64,000 nucleotides of DNA from Aureimonas sp. OT7. Its GTDB lineage: Bacteria; Pseudomonadota; Alphaproteobacteria; Rhizobiales; Rhizobiaceae. The notes beneath the pieces were generated by a model. It was given only the letters and a program-made list of their open reading frames with translations. It did not search any database and was not told where the DNA came from. The first letter of the stretch is position 1. Each line of letters begins with the position of its first letter. Of the stretch, positions 26,962 to 36,378 are shown piece by piece. Location: assembly GCF_014844055.1 (NCBI RefSeq), contig NZ_CP062167.1, positions 2,433,501 through 2,497,500 on the forward strand, in the 5' to 3' direction. The position numbers and the translations under genes are program-made.

Positions 26962-28407
26962 ATGGGCATGGCCGACCGTTACGTACGCAACATGCGGGGT
27001 TATGGACCCAACCCGCCGGACGCGCGCTGGCCCGGAGGCGCCAAAGTGGCCGTGTCCTTCGTCGTCAATTACGAGGAAGGCGGCGAGAACAACGTTCTGC
27101 ACGGGGATGCCGCTTCCGAGGCTTTCCTGTCCGAGATCGTCGGCGCGGCACCGTGGCCGGGCAAGCGCCACTGGAACATGGAATCCATCTACGAGTACGG
27201 CGCGCGGGTCGGCTTCTGGCGGCTGCACCGGCTGTTCACCCGGAGTGCCGTGCCGGTGACGGTGTATGGGGTCGCCACCGCCCTCGCCCGCTCGCCCGAG
27301 CAGGTGGAGGCGATGAAGGCCGCCGGTTGGGAGATCGCCTCGCACGGCCTGCGCTGGATCGACTATCGCGACCATTCCGAGGCGGACGAGGCCAGGGACC
27401 TGGCAGAGGCGATCCGGCTGCATACGCAAGTCGTTGGCGAGCGTCCAACGGGGTTGTATCTCGGCCGGACGTCGAGCTGGTCTGTGCGGCTGGCGGCGAA
27501 TGACAAGGGTTTCGTCTGGATATCGGACACCTATGACGACGACCTGCCCTACTGGCTCGACCATGACGGCCACGGCAACGCCATCGACCCGCAGCTCGTG
27601 CTGCCTTACACGCTCGATGCCAACGACATGCGCTTCGCAACGCCGCAGGGGTTCAACACCGGCGAGCAGTTCTTCACCTATCTCAAGGATGCCTTCGACA
27701 CGCATTATGCGGAAGGCGCGGAAGGCCGCCCCTCGATGATGACGGTCGGCCTGCACTGCCGTCTCATCGGGCGGCCGGGCCGCTTCGCCGCGCTGCGCCG
27801 CTTCGTGGAGTATGTCAGGGGCCATGAGGACGTCTGGATTGCCCGGCGTATCGACATTGCGCGGCACTGGATTGCAGAACATCCCTACCAGGCACCGTCG
27901 CTGCGGCCGTCGCGGATGACGCGGGCGGATTTCGTCACCCGCTTCGGCTCGATCTACGAGCATTCGCCCTTCATCGCCGAGCGGGCTTTCGACCTGGAGC
28001 TGGGGCCCGCCCATGACAGCGCCGCCGGCCTTGCCAACGCCCTGGCCCGCGCCTTCCGCTCGTCCAGCGCAGAGGAAAGGCTAGGCGTTCTGCAGGCCCA
28101 CCCCGATCTGGCCGGCAAGCTTGCCGCGGCAAAGCGGCTGACCGACGAGTCGACGCGGGAGCAGGCATCGGCCGGACTGGATGCCTTGACCGATGACGAA
28201 AGGGCGAAGTTTACCCAGCTCAACGAGGCCTATGTGGCCAAGTTCGGCTTTCCCTTCATCATCGCCGTGCGCGACCACGACAAGGCGTCGATCCTTTCGG
28301 CCTTCGAGCAACGCCTTTCGAACGACCGCGACAGCGAACTGGCCACCGCCTGCCGGCAGGTGGAGCGGATCGCGACCCTGCGCCTCAAGGAGATCCTCCC
28401 GCAATGA
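26962..28407 (+). CDS. puuE: Allantoinase (PuuE) fused to OHCU decarboxylase (UraD)
   Basis: 481 residues. Residues about 1-310 form a polysaccharide-deacetylase-type cofactor-independent allantoinase ([28 protein letters not shown] in the family pattern; [24 protein letters not shown]). Residues about 320-481 form an OHCU decarboxylase: [16 protein letters not shown] with the catalytic His, [23 protein letters not shown] and [13 protein letters not shown]. The chain therefore performs OHCU to S-allantoin and S-allantoin to allantoate. These two enzymes are usually separate genes. ATG 26962 has GGAGACGA upstream. First gene of a four-gene operon with overlapping starts and stops. Confidence 0.92.
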   Translation: MGMADRYVRNMRGYGPNPPDARWPGGAKVAVSFVVNYEEGGENNVLHGDAASEAFLSEIVGAAPWPGKRHWNMESIYEYGARVGFWRLHRLFTRSAVPVTVYGVATALARSPEQVEAMKAAGWEIASHGLRWIDYRDHSEADEARDLAEAIRLHTQVVGERPTGLYLGRTSSWSVRLAANDKGFVWISDTYDDDLPYWLDHDGHGNAIDPQLVLPYTLDANDMRFATPQGFNTGEQFFTYLKDAFDTHYAEGAEGRPSMMTVGLHCRLIGRPGRFAALRRFVEYVRGHEDVWIARRIDIARHWIAEHPYQAPSLRPSRMTRADFVTRFGSIYEHSPFIAERAFDLELGPAHDSAAGLANALARAFRSSSAEERLGVLQAHPDLAGKLAAAKRLTDESTREQASAGLDALTDDERAKFTQLNEAYVAKFGFPFIIAVRDHDKASILSAFEQRLSNDRDSELATACRQVERIATLRLKEILPQ

Positions 28408-29252
28408 ACGCAAAGACGATGAACCGCAGCTATTATGCGCCAACCGGCGGGCTGCCGCCGCAGACGCAGCTTTTGACCGACAGGGCGGTGTTCACGCAGG
28501 CCTATGCCGTCATTCCGAAGGGCACGATGAGCGACATCGTGACAAGCCTTCTGCCGCACTGGACCGGAACCCGTCTCTGGGTGTTGTCGCGCCCCTTGTC
28601 GGGCTTTGCCGAAACCTTCTCCCAGTACATCATGGAAGTGCAGCCGGGCGGCGGTTCCGACCGGCCCGAGAGCGACCCGGATGCAGAGGGCGTGCTCTTC
28701 GCGGTGGAGGGGGAAACCACCGTCAGCGTGGATGGGCAAACCCATCGCCTGCATTCCGGCTGCTATGCCTATCTGCCGCCATCCAGCAACTGGACGCTGA
28801 CCAATGCAGGCGATCGTGTCGCGCGGTTCCACTGGGTGCGGAAGGCCTACGAGGTGGTGGACGGTATCGAGCTGCCCGAACCGCTGTTCCTGGACGAAGC
28901 CACCATTGCGCCGACGCCGATGCCCGGCACGGACGGCAAGTGGGCGACCACCCGGTTCGTCGACCCGGCGGATCTTCGGCACGACATGCACGTGACCATC
29001 GTCACGTTGCAGCCGGGGGCGGTCATCCCCTTTGCCGAAACACATGTCATGGAACACGGGCTCTACGTGCTGGAAGGAAAGGCCGTCTACCACCTCAACC
29101 AGGACTGGGTAGAGGTCGAGGCTGGTGACTACATGTGGCTGCGCGCCTTCTGCCCACAGGCCTGCTACGCGGGCGGACCGGGCAATTTCCGCTATCTGCT
29201 CTACAAGGACGTCAACCGCCACATGCCGCTGCCGCGTCGGGGCCGGGCATGA
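28404..29252 (+). CDS. allE: (S)-ureidoglycine aminohydrolase
   Basis: 282 residues, bicupin. It begins RSYYAPTGGLPPQ and carries FSQYIMEVQPGGGSDRPE in the first cupin and a metal-binding second cupin around GAVIPFAETHVMEHGLYVLEGKAVY (given as family blocks; His and Glu ligands visible). The enzyme releases ammonia from ureidoglycine, giving S-ureidoglycolate. Its start overlaps the puuE-uraD stop by 4 bases (ATGA). Confidence 0.92.
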   Translation: MNAKTMNRSYYAPTGGLPPQTQLLTDRAVFTQAYAVIPKGTMSDIVTSLLPHWTGTRLWVLSRPLSGFAETFSQYIMEVQPGGGSDRPESDPDAEGVLFAVEGETTVSVDGQTHRLHSGCYAYLPPSSNWTLTNAGDRVARFHWVRKAYEVVDGIELPEPLFLDEATIAPTPMPGTDGKWATTRFVDPADLRHDMHVTIVTLQPGAVIPFAETHVMEHGLYVLEGKAVYHLNQDWVEVEAGDYMWLRAFCPQACYAGGPGNFRYLLYKDVNRHMPLPRRGRA

Positions 29253-29764
29253 GCCGCGTCGTGACGGCAAGGCCGCTGACGCGCGCGGCCTTCGCGCCCT
29301 ATGGCGATGTGCTGGATACCGATTGGACGAACCATTATCCGATCAATGCCGGCCGCTGCGAGCGTTTCCACGAGCTGGCGCGCATCGACGCCGTCGGCGA
29401 GGATGCGCGGGCCATATTGTCGATCTTCTGCGGCACACCCTACGACATGCCGCTGACCCTGACGTTGGTAGAGCGGCACCCGCTCGGCAGCCAGGCCTTC
29501 ATGCCCCTGGACGGGCGGCCCTTCCTTGTGGTCGTCTGCCCGGACGAGGACGGCCGGCCCGGCCGGCCGGAGGCGTTCGTGACGGCCCCGGGACAAGGGG
29601 TCAACTATCATCGCAACGTCTGGCATGGTGTGCTGACGCCGCTTGGGCAACCGCAGAACTTCATCGTGGCCGACCGGGGCGGAAGCGGCAACAATCTGGA
29701 GGAGTTCATCCTGGACGAGCCCTTCACGATCGAGCTGCCGGAGGGCGCTTCCCATGAACAGTGA
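29249..29764 (+). CDS. allA: Ureidoglycolate lyase
   Basis: 171 residues of the AllA family: PLTRAAFAPYGDVLD at the start, HPLGSQAFMPLDGRPFLVVV in the middle and GVNYHRNVWHGVLTPL near residue 120 with the conserved histidines. It splits S-ureidoglycolate into urea and glyoxylate, the point where purine carbon enters central metabolism. ATG overlaps the allE stop (ATGA). Its product is the input of the bhc cycle about 6 kb to the left. Confidence 0.93.
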   Translation: MSRVVTARPLTRAAFAPYGDVLDTDWTNHYPINAGRCERFHELARIDAVGEDARAILSIFCGTPYDMPLTLTLVERHPLGSQAFMPLDGRPFLVVVCPDEDGRPGRPEAFVTAPGQGVNYHRNVWHGVLTPLGQPQNFIVADRGGSGNNLEEFILDEPFTIELPEGASHEQ

Positions 29765-30344
29765 GATGATCGACCGACTGTTCGACGTCATCGAGCAGGA
29801 CATCGTACCCAGGACACGCGCTGGTGTCGCCGCCGGCAACAAGGTGTTCGGGGCGGCGATCCTGCGCAAGGACGATCTGTCGGTGGTGGTGGCGGAAACC
29901 AACAACGAGCTGGAAAACCCGCTTTGGCATGGCGAGATGCATGCGCTGAAACGCTTCTATGAAATGCCGAAGGCAGACCGGCCCGACACGCGGGACTGCG
30001 TCTTCCTGTCGACGCACGAGCCGTGCACCCTTTGCCTGTCGGCGATCACCTGGGCCGGGTTCGACAATTTCTCCTACTTCTTCAGCCACGAGGATTCACG
30101 GGATGCCTTCGCCATCCCGCACGACCTTGCCATCCTGAAGGAGGTGTTCGGGCTGGAGCCGGGCGGCTACCGCCGCATGAACGCCTATTGGACCAGCACC
30201 GCCCTTGCCGGTGCGGTGGAGGCTGCGCCCGACGGCGCGCGTCCCCGGCTGCGGGCCCGTGCCGACGCCATCCGCGCAGCATATGACGGGCTTTCGGAAA
30301 CCTATCAGGCGTCCAAGGCGGGCAACGACATTCCTTTGTCGTAA
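29754..30344 (+). CDS. Zinc-dependent nucleobase/nucleoside deaminase (cytidine-deaminase fold)
   Basis: 196 residues. The zinc site of the CMP/dCMP deaminase superfamily is complete: HGEMHAL (His ligand and catalytic Glu, about residues 60-66) and EPCTLC (Cys ligands, about 89-94). A C-terminal extension (about 130-196) follows. Start ATG 29754 overlaps the allA 3' end by 11 bases, so the gene is part of the ureide operon. Substrate may be guanine, another aminopurine or a pathway intermediate. An amidohydrolase-type guanine deaminase also exists at 32000, so this one is either redundant or different in substrate. Confidence 0.8.
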   Translation: MNSEMIDRLFDVIEQDIVPRTRAGVAAGNKVFGAAILRKDDLSVVVAETNNELENPLWHGEMHALKRFYEMPKADRPDTRDCVFLSTHEPCTLCLSAITWAGFDNFSYFFSHEDSRDAFAIPHDLAILKEVFGLEPGGYRRMNAYWTSTALAGAVEAAPDGARPRLRARADAIRAAYDGLSETYQASKAGNDIPLS

Positions 30345-30345
30345 A

Positions 30346-30355
30346 GACTTTCAAA
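30346..30355. promoter_or_regulatory. Purine-locus motif copy 3, upstream of urate/xanthine permease
   Basis: GACTTTCAAA, within AAAGACTTTCAAA identical to copy 2. It begins two bases after the deaminase stop codon and 146 bases before the permease start, suggesting the permease has its own regulated promoter in this 156-base gap. Confidence 0.5.
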
Positions 30356-30500
30356 CCGTCTGACGGAAATGCGCGCGCCGATCCGATAGTAGGCTCGCCA
30401 GGATCGTCCCTGCCCCGGACAACAACAACAAGATTGGGGCATGGCCGAGATGCGCCGCAAGGTGCATCATGATCAGGACAAACAGGGAGGAGCGTTCCTG

Positions 30501-32003
30501 ATGACCCCCAATTCCATTGGCGCCGATACCGCCGGCCCGCAGACGGGCGTTCATCCCGTGGACGAGATTTTGCCGGCCCCCAAGCTGTTCACGCTGGGCC
30601 TGCAGCACGTGCTGGTCATGTATGCCGGCGCGGTGGCGGTGCCCCTCATCGTCGGCCGGGCCTTGCAGCTGACGCCGACGCAGGTGGCTCTCCTGATCTC
30701 GGCGGACCTGTTCGTCTGCGGCATCGTCACGCTGATCCAGTCGCTTGGCGCGACACGCTGGTTCGGCATCAAGATGCCGGTGATGATGGGCGTCACCTTC
30801 GCGGCGGTCGGTCCGATGGTGGCCATCGGCACGGCCAACCCGGGCGCCGATGGCGCGCGCATGATCTTCGGCTCGATCATCGCCGCGGGCTTCATTGCCA
30901 TCTTCCTGGCACCGCTGGTAGCGCGGATGCTGCGCTTCTTTCCGCCGGTGGTGACGGGCTCCATCATCCTCGTCATCGGCGTGACGCTGATGCGCGTCGG
31001 CATAGACTGGGTCTTCGGCATCCAGCGCGGCCCCACCGCACCGCAGGTCGTCGACCCCGCGCATGCGGCGTGGCTGCAGGCCGCCGCCGCCAATGCCCCG
31101 GCGATGCCGGACGGGCTCAGGCTGGCCGCGACGGTGGACAACCCCGCCTATGCCCAGCCCTCGCACATCGCCATTTCGGCCCTGGTGCTGGCCGTGGTGC
31201 TGCTGATCGCCCGGTATGGCCGTGGGTTCCTGTCCAACATCTGCGTCCTGATCGGCATCGTGCTTGGCGGCGTCGTCGCCGCGCTTGCCGGCATGATGGA
31301 CTTTTCCCATGTGGCCGATGCCGGCTGGTTCGCTTTCGTCACGCCATTCAGCTTCGGCACCCCGATCTTCGAGCCGGTCATGATAGCAACGATGGTGCTG
31401 GTGATGATCGTGACCCTGATCGAGTCCACCGGCATGTTCCTGGCGTTGAGCGACCTGACCGGGCGCAAGCTGACCCGGCCGATGCTTGAGGCCGGCCTGC
31501 GCACCGATGGCCTCGGCACCGTCATCGGCGGCATCTTCAACACCTTTCCCTACACGTCGTTCTCACAGAATGTCGGGCTTGTGGGCGTGACCGGCATCCG
31601 CTCGCGCTATGTCTGCGCGGCCGGCGGCATCATCCTGATATGTCTGGGACTCGTTCCGAAAATGGGTGCCCTCGCGGAAGCGATCCCGACCTTCGTTCTG
31701 GGCGGCGCCGGCATCGTCATGTTCGGCATGGTGGCGGCGACGGGCGTGCGCATTCTAGGCGCCGGTGCGGACTTTGCCCATAACCGCCACAACATGTTCA
31801 TCGTCGCGGTCAGCCTCGGCTTCGGCATGATCCCGATGGTGGCGCCGCATTTCCTGATGTGGTTGCCGCATGCCCTGCATCCGCTGATCGAATCCGGCAT
31901 TCTCCTGGCCAGCATATCGGCCGTGGCGCTGAACGCGTTCTTCAACGGCGCCGGCGCAACGGAAGCGGATCTGCGTGCCGCGGCTCAGGTGGCGGAACAC
32001 TAG
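30501..32003 (+). CDS. Urate/xanthine:cation symporter (NCS2 family)
   Basis: 500 residues, about 12-14 membrane helices. The nucleobase-ascorbate transporter signature is visible as NTFPYTSFSQNVGLVGVTGI near residues 350-370, where the Q-N pair contacts the purine. GLQHVLVMYAGAVAVPLIVG at the start is also typical. Position among urate-degradation genes favours urate or xanthine as substrate. ATG 30501 has GGAGG upstream; an earlier in-frame ATG at 30441 lacks one. The stop overlaps the convergent guanine deaminase by 4 bases. Confidence 0.9.
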   Translation: MTPNSIGADTAGPQTGVHPVDEILPAPKLFTLGLQHVLVMYAGAVAVPLIVGRALQLTPTQVALLISADLFVCGIVTLIQSLGATRWFGIKMPVMMGVTFAAVGPMVAIGTANPGADGARMIFGSIIAAGFIAIFLAPLVARMLRFFPPVVTGSIILVIGVTLMRVGIDWVFGIQRGPTAPQVVDPAHAAWLQAAAANAPAMPDGLRLAATVDNPAYAQPSHIAISALVLAVVLLIARYGRGFLSNICVLIGIVLGGVVAALAGMMDFSHVADAGWFAFVTPFSFGTPIFEPVMIATMVLVMIVTLIESTGMFLALSDLTGRKLTRPMLEAGLRTDGLGTVIGGIFNTFPYTSFSQNVGLVGVTGIRSRYVCAAGGIILICLGLVPKMGALAEAIPTFVLGGAGIVMFGMVAATGVRILGAGADFAHNRHNMFIVAVSLGFGMIPMVAPHFLMWLPHALHPLIESGILLASISAVALNAFFNGAGATEADLRAAAQVAEH

Positions 32004-33304
32004 GCGGCGATACGCTCCTTCTCGGTCGCGCCCTTGCGGGCGCGGCCGGCGACATAGGTTTCGGCGACGGCACGGTCATCGCCCATCGTCTGCAGGATGA
32101 ACAACTCATCCTCGAAACAGCGGGCACGCTCGGCCCGCAGCGCCATGGCAGGCGTCGCCGCCGGATCGAGAACGACGATGTCGGCGGCGCTGCCGACAGC
32201 CAGTGTGCCGATATCGTCCACAAGTCCGAGCGCCAGGGCGTTGCCGCGCGTCGCCTTGTGGTACCCTGCCAGAATGCCCAGCTTGTCGCCGCGTAGCTGC
32301 CGGACATCATAGGCCGCCGCGAGCGTGCGCAGCATGGAATAGGAGGTGCCCGCGCCGATATCCGTGGCGATGGCGCTGACGATGCCGCGCCCCTCCAGCG
32401 TCCGCCCGGCGAACAGGCCGGAGCCGAGGAACAGGTTGGAGGTCGGGCAGTGAACGGCGCGTGCGCCGCTTTCGGCCATCCGCTCGATCTCGCGCTCTTC
32501 CAGATGGATGGCATGGGCGAGATGCAGGCGCGGCGACAGCAGGCCCACGCTTTCATAGATATCCAGGTAATCGCGCGCCTTCGGATAGAGCGACAGCGTA
32601 TAATCGATCTCGGCACGGTTTTCCGACAGGTGCGTCTGCACGATGCAGTCGGGGTTTTCCCGCGCCAGGGCGCCGGCCGCGTCGAGCTGACCTTGCGTCG
32701 AGGTGATCGCGAAGCGCGGCGTGATCGCATAGCGCAGCCGTCCGCGTCCATGCCACCGGCCGATCAGCGCCGTGCTGTCGTCGTAGCTGGACTGCGCCGT
32801 ATCCAGGACACCGTCCGGCGCGTTCCTGTCCATCATCGTCTTGCCGGCGATCAAACACATGTTCCGCGCCTCGGCGGCGGCCATCAGCGCGTCCACGGAC
32901 GTCACGTGGCTGGACCCGAAGGCCAGCGCCGTCGTCGTGCCGTTGCGCGCGAACTCGTCCAGGATAAACGCCGCCATGCGCCCGGCGTGGGCCGCATCCG
33001 TAAAGCGCCCTTCCTCGGGGAAGACATAGCTGTTCAGCCAGTCGAGGAGCTGCTCACCCCAACTGGCCACCACCTGCACCTGCGGAAAGTGGATATGCGC
33101 ATCGATGAAGCCCGGCATGAGGATATGCGGGCGATGATCCACCACCTTCGCATCGCGTCCGTCCACGTCGCAAAAGGCGCCGCTGGCGACGATACGCCCA
33201 TGCTCGACCAGGATCGCGCCATCCTCGATCCAGCGGTGGCTGTCGGCGTCCGTCTCCGGATCGCCGTGGAAATCAAGCAGGCGTCCGCGCAGCAGCGTTT
33301 TCAT
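32000..33304 (-). CDS. guaD: Guanine deaminase (amidohydrolase family)
   Basis: 434 residues, normal length. The metal-binding amidohydrolase motifs are PGFIDAHIHFPQ (HxH near residues 82-84), IVQTHLSEN near residue 225 and the GAGTSYSMLRTL block near 325. It hydrolyses guanine to xanthine, feeding xanthine dehydrogenase. It is the last gene of the minus-strand operon xdhA-xdhB-xdhC-guaD, its start overlapping xdhC by 32 bases. Confidence 0.92.
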   Translation of the reverse strand: MKTLLRGRLLDFHGDPETDADSHRWIEDGAILVEHGRIVASGAFCDVDGRDAKVVDHRPHILMPGFIDAHIHFPQVQVVASWGEQLLDWLNSYVFPEEGRFTDAAHAGRMAAFILDEFARNGTTTALAFGSSHVTSVDALMAAAEARNMCLIAGKTMMDRNAPDGVLDTAQSSYDDSTALIGRWHGRGRLRYAITPRFAITSTQGQLDAAGALARENPDCIVQTHLSENRAEIDYTLSLYPKARDYLDIYESVGLLSPRLHLAHAIHLEEREIERMAESGARAVHCPTSNLFLGSGLFAGRTLEGRGIVSAIATDIGAGTSYSMLRTLAAAYDVRQLRGDKLGILAGYHKATRGNALALGLVDDIGTLAVGSAADIVVLDPAATPAMALRAERARCFEDELFILQTMGDDRAVAETYVAGRARKGATEKERIAA

Positions 33305-34049
33305 GGTTCTTTTCCTTCGGATCCGCAGGGCCGAACAGGCCCATCAACTCGGCGGCGGTAAATGCGGCGATGACTTCGGGACGCTTGTCCCGGGAAAAGC
33401 CCGCGCCGATGGGACAGGTCAGCCCAGCGTCCGAAAGGCCGGGCACGGACCGGCGCAGCCATGAACGGAAGCTGGCCCGCTTGGTGGCAGAGCCGATCAT
33501 CCCGACATAAACCGCATCCCCACGCTCCAACGCCTCTGCGGCCAGCAGAAAGTCGAGGGCATGGTCATGCGTCAGGATGACATAGGCCGTGCCGGGCAAG
33601 GCGGCGCGGATTTCGGCTTCCGGTATGGGCGTCAGCACCCGTTCGATCCCCGGGGGCAGCAGCGACAGCTCCTCCGCGCGTGGATCGATGACACGGAATG
33701 AAACCGGAAGCAGCGCAAGTGCGCGTGCGAGGGCGCGCCCGACATGCCCGGCGCCAAAGATCAGGACCGTCGGCAGCCTTGGCGCCGGGGCATCCTCGCC
33801 CTCGGTGACGGTCAGTTGCAGCGTCACGTGGCCGCCGCAGCATTGGCCGATGGCCGGTCCCAGCGGAACCTCCATCCGCAACGCGCCGCCGCCGGCCGCA
33901 AGAAGGCGTCGCGCCTCCGCGATGGCCATATATTCCAGTTGACCGCCGCCGATGGTCCCCGCCAGCCGATCGGCATGCACGTCCATGAAGGCCCTGGCCT
34001 CGCGGGGGGCCGAGCCACGGGTCCGCACGATGGCGACACGGACGAACAT
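33273..34049 (-). CDS. xdhC: Xanthine dehydrogenase accessory protein XdhC
   Basis: 258 residues. TRGSAPREARAFMDV and GTIGGGQLEY mark the N-terminal XdhC/CoxI domain. VLIFGAGHVGRALARALA (about residues 95-112) is the Rossmann-type XdhC C-terminal domain, ending with GLTCPIGAGF and RPEVIAAF. XdhC inserts the sulfurated molybdenum cofactor into XdhB. The start, one base after the xdhB stop, gives an N-terminus about a dozen residues shorter than usual; an in-frame stop 18 bases upstream rules out a longer form. The last about ten codons overlap guaD. Confidence 0.9.
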   Translation of the reverse strand: MFVRVAIVRTRGSAPREARAFMDVHADRLAGTIGGGQLEYMAIAEARRLLAAGGGALRMEVPLGPAIGQCCGGHVTLQLTVTEGEDAPAPRLPTVLIFGAGHVGRALARALALLPVSFRVIDPRAEELSLLPPGIERVLTPIPEAEIRAALPGTAYVILTHDHALDFLLAAEALERGDAVYVGMIGSATKRASFRSWLRRSVPGLSDAGLTCPIGAGFSRDKRPEVIAAFTAAELMGLFGPADPKEKNHENAAARTPA

Positions 34050-34050
34050 G

Positions 34051-36378
34051 TCAGGCGCCGCGCTTCATGCGTTCGATGGCCATCAGCACCCGCTCCGGCG
34101 TTGCCGGCGCATCGAGACGCGGGCAAATGCAATAATCAGCGAACGAGGCGACGGCCATGCCGATGGCCTCGAAGACCGATATGCCGAGGCAGAATGGCGG
34201 CTCGCCCACGGCCTTGGACCGCTTGATCGAGCGTTCCTTGTTGACCGACCAGTCGGCCAGAGCGACGTTGAAGACCTTGGGCCGGTCGGAGGCCAGGGGG
34301 ATCTTGTATGTGGACGGCGCATGGGTGCGCAGTTCGCCCTCCGCGTTCCACCATAACTCTTCGGAGGTGAGCCAGCCGGTGCCCTGCACGAAGGCCCCCT
34401 CGACCTGCCCCTTGTCGAGTGCCGGGTTCAGCGACTTGCCGACATCGTGCAGGATATCCGCGCGCTCTATCACGTATTCGCCCGTCAGGCTGTCTACCGA
34501 TACGTCCGCGACCGCGGCACCGTAGGAGAAATAGTAGAAGGGCCGCCCCTGCCCCGTCTGCCTGTTCCAGTGAATCTTGGGCGTCTTGTAGAAGCCGGCC
34601 GCCGAGAGCTGGATGCGCGCCATGTAGGCGGCGCGGATGAAGCTGTCGAACGCCATCAGCCTTTGCCCAAGCACCACACCGGCCGATGTCAGCGCGAACT
34701 CGTCCGGCGTGATGTCGTAGGCCTCGACGGCGAAGGCGCGCAGGCGATCCACGATCTGCCTGCAGGCATCCTCTGCCGCCATGCCGTTCAGGTCCGTGCC
34801 GGAGGACGCCGCCGTTGCCGAGGTATTCGGCACCTTGTCGGTCTGGGTCCGCGTAATCAGCACGCGGTCGATATCGACCTGGAAGGCATCGGCGACCACC
34901 TGGGCAACCTTGGTGTGCAATCCCTGGCCCATTTCGCAGCCGCCATGGTTCAACTGGATCGAACCATCGGAATAGACATGCACCAGCGCCCCGGCCTGAT
35001 TGAACCATGTTGCGGTGAATGAGATGCCGAACTTGACCGGCACCAGCGCGATGCCGCGGCGGATGACCCCACCGCGTGCGTTGGCCTCCAGGATGGCGCG
35101 CCGGCGCGCCTGATACTCGCTGCTGGCCTCCAGCTCGTCGATCAGGCGCGGCAGGATCTGGTCTTCGACGGGTTGATGATAGGGCGTCAGCTGGCCGTTT
35201 TCGTAAAGGTTGCGGCGGCGAACCGAGAGCGTGTCCTGCCCTGTCGCATAGGCGATCTCTTCCACGATCCGCTCCGCGGCGATGATGCCCTGCGGCCCGC
35301 CGAAACCGCGGAAGGCGGTATTGGACACCGTATTGGTTTTCAACGGATGCGAGTTCAGGCGCACATGCGGATAGAAATAGGCGTTGTCGGCGTGGAACAG
35401 CGCCCGGTCGGTGACGGGGCCGGACAGATCCGCCGAGAAGCCGCACCGCGCCGCATAGTCGCCGCGCACAGCCTGGATACGGCCCGTATCGTCGAAGCCG
35501 ACCTCGTAGTCGATGGCGAAGTCGTGCCGCTTGCCGGTCGCCACCATGTCGTCGTCGCGGTCCGGCCGCAGCTTGACCGCGCATTTCAACCGCTTGGCCG
35601 CGATGGCGGCGACGCAGGCGAAAAGGTTCATCTGCGTTTCCTTGCCGCCGAAGCCGCCGCCCATGCGGCGCACCGAAACGGTGACGGCGTTGGCCGGCAC
35701 GCCGAGTGCGTGCGAGACCATGTGCTGCACCTCGGACGGATGCTGTGTCGACACGTGGACGGTGACTTCGGCATCCTCGCCCGGCACGGCCAGCGCGATC
35801 TGGCCTTCCAGATAGAAATGGTCCTGCCCGCCCACGACCATGCGTCCGGCCAGCCGACGCGGCGCACCGGCCAGGGCCGTATCGGCGTCCCCCCGCTGCA
35901 ACGTCAGCGGCGCCGTGACATAGGGGTAGCCCGCCGCACGGGCACTTTCGATGTCCAGCGCGTGCGGCAGCTTGCGGTAACGCACCTTGGCCAGCCTTGC
36001 CGCACGGCGCGCCATGTCACGCGTTTGCGCGACCACGGCGAACAGGGGCTGACCCCAGAACTCGACCGTCTCGGTCGCGAAGATGGGATCGTCATGCAGG
36101 CCGTTCGGGGAAATGTCGTTGACGCCCGGTATGTCCGCGGCGGTCATGACCCAGCGGACCCCAGGCGCGGCCTCGACGGCGGACAGGTCCATCGCCTCGA
36201 TATGACCATGCGCGACGGTCGACAGGCCGAGGCAGGCGTGCAGCGTCCCCACCGGTTCCACGATATCGTCGGTATATTCGGCAGTTCCGGTGACGTGCTT
36301 GTGGGCACTGTCATGCCGCAGCGATTGATGGACGCCCCCTGCGATGCGGTTGGCGATGGCCGCGTTGTCGTCCTTCAT
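34051..36378 (-). CDS. xdhB: Xanthine dehydrogenase, molybdenum-binding subunit XdhB
   Basis: 775 residues, standard for the separate molybdopterin subunit. Motifs include SVRRMGGGFGGKETQ (molybdopterin contact, about residue 260), TVSNTAFRGFGGPQG, NHGGCEMGQGLHTK and the active-site glutamate region VGEPPFCLGISVF near residue 730. It oxidises hypoxanthine to xanthine and xanthine to urate. ATG 36378 overlaps the xdhA stop by 4 bases. Cytoplasmic heterotetramer with XdhA. Confidence 0.95.
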   Translation of the reverse strand: MKDDNAAIANRIAGGVHQSLRHDSAHKHVTGTAEYTDDIVEPVGTLHACLGLSTVAHGHIEAMDLSAVEAAPGVRWVMTAADIPGVNDISPNGLHDDPIFATETVEFWGQPLFAVVAQTRDMARRAARLAKVRYRKLPHALDIESARAAGYPYVTAPLTLQRGDADTALAGAPRRLAGRMVVGGQDHFYLEGQIALAVPGEDAEVTVHVSTQHPSEVQHMVSHALGVPANAVTVSVRRMGGGFGGKETQMNLFACVAAIAAKRLKCAVKLRPDRDDDMVATGKRHDFAIDYEVGFDDTGRIQAVRGDYAARCGFSADLSGPVTDRALFHADNAYFYPHVRLNSHPLKTNTVSNTAFRGFGGPQGIIAAERIVEEIAYATGQDTLSVRRRNLYENGQLTPYHQPVEDQILPRLIDELEASSEYQARRRAILEANARGGVIRRGIALVPVKFGISFTATWFNQAGALVHVYSDGSIQLNHGGCEMGQGLHTKVAQVVADAFQVDIDRVLITRTQTDKVPNTSATAASSGTDLNGMAAEDACRQIVDRLRAFAVEAYDITPDEFALTSAGVVLGQRLMAFDSFIRAAYMARIQLSAAGFYKTPKIHWNRQTGQGRPFYYFSYGAAVADVSVDSLTGEYVIERADILHDVGKSLNPALDKGQVEGAFVQGTGWLTSEELWWNAEGELRTHAPSTYKIPLASDRPKVFNVALADWSVNKERSIKRSKAVGEPPFCLGISVFEAIGMAVASFADYCICPRLDAPATPERVLMAIERMKRGA

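Noticed and set aside
26803..28014. Upstream extension of the hydroxyisourate hydrolase frame
   Set aside because: Antisense to puuE-uraD; the enzyme is complete from ATG 26802 with a strong ribosome site.
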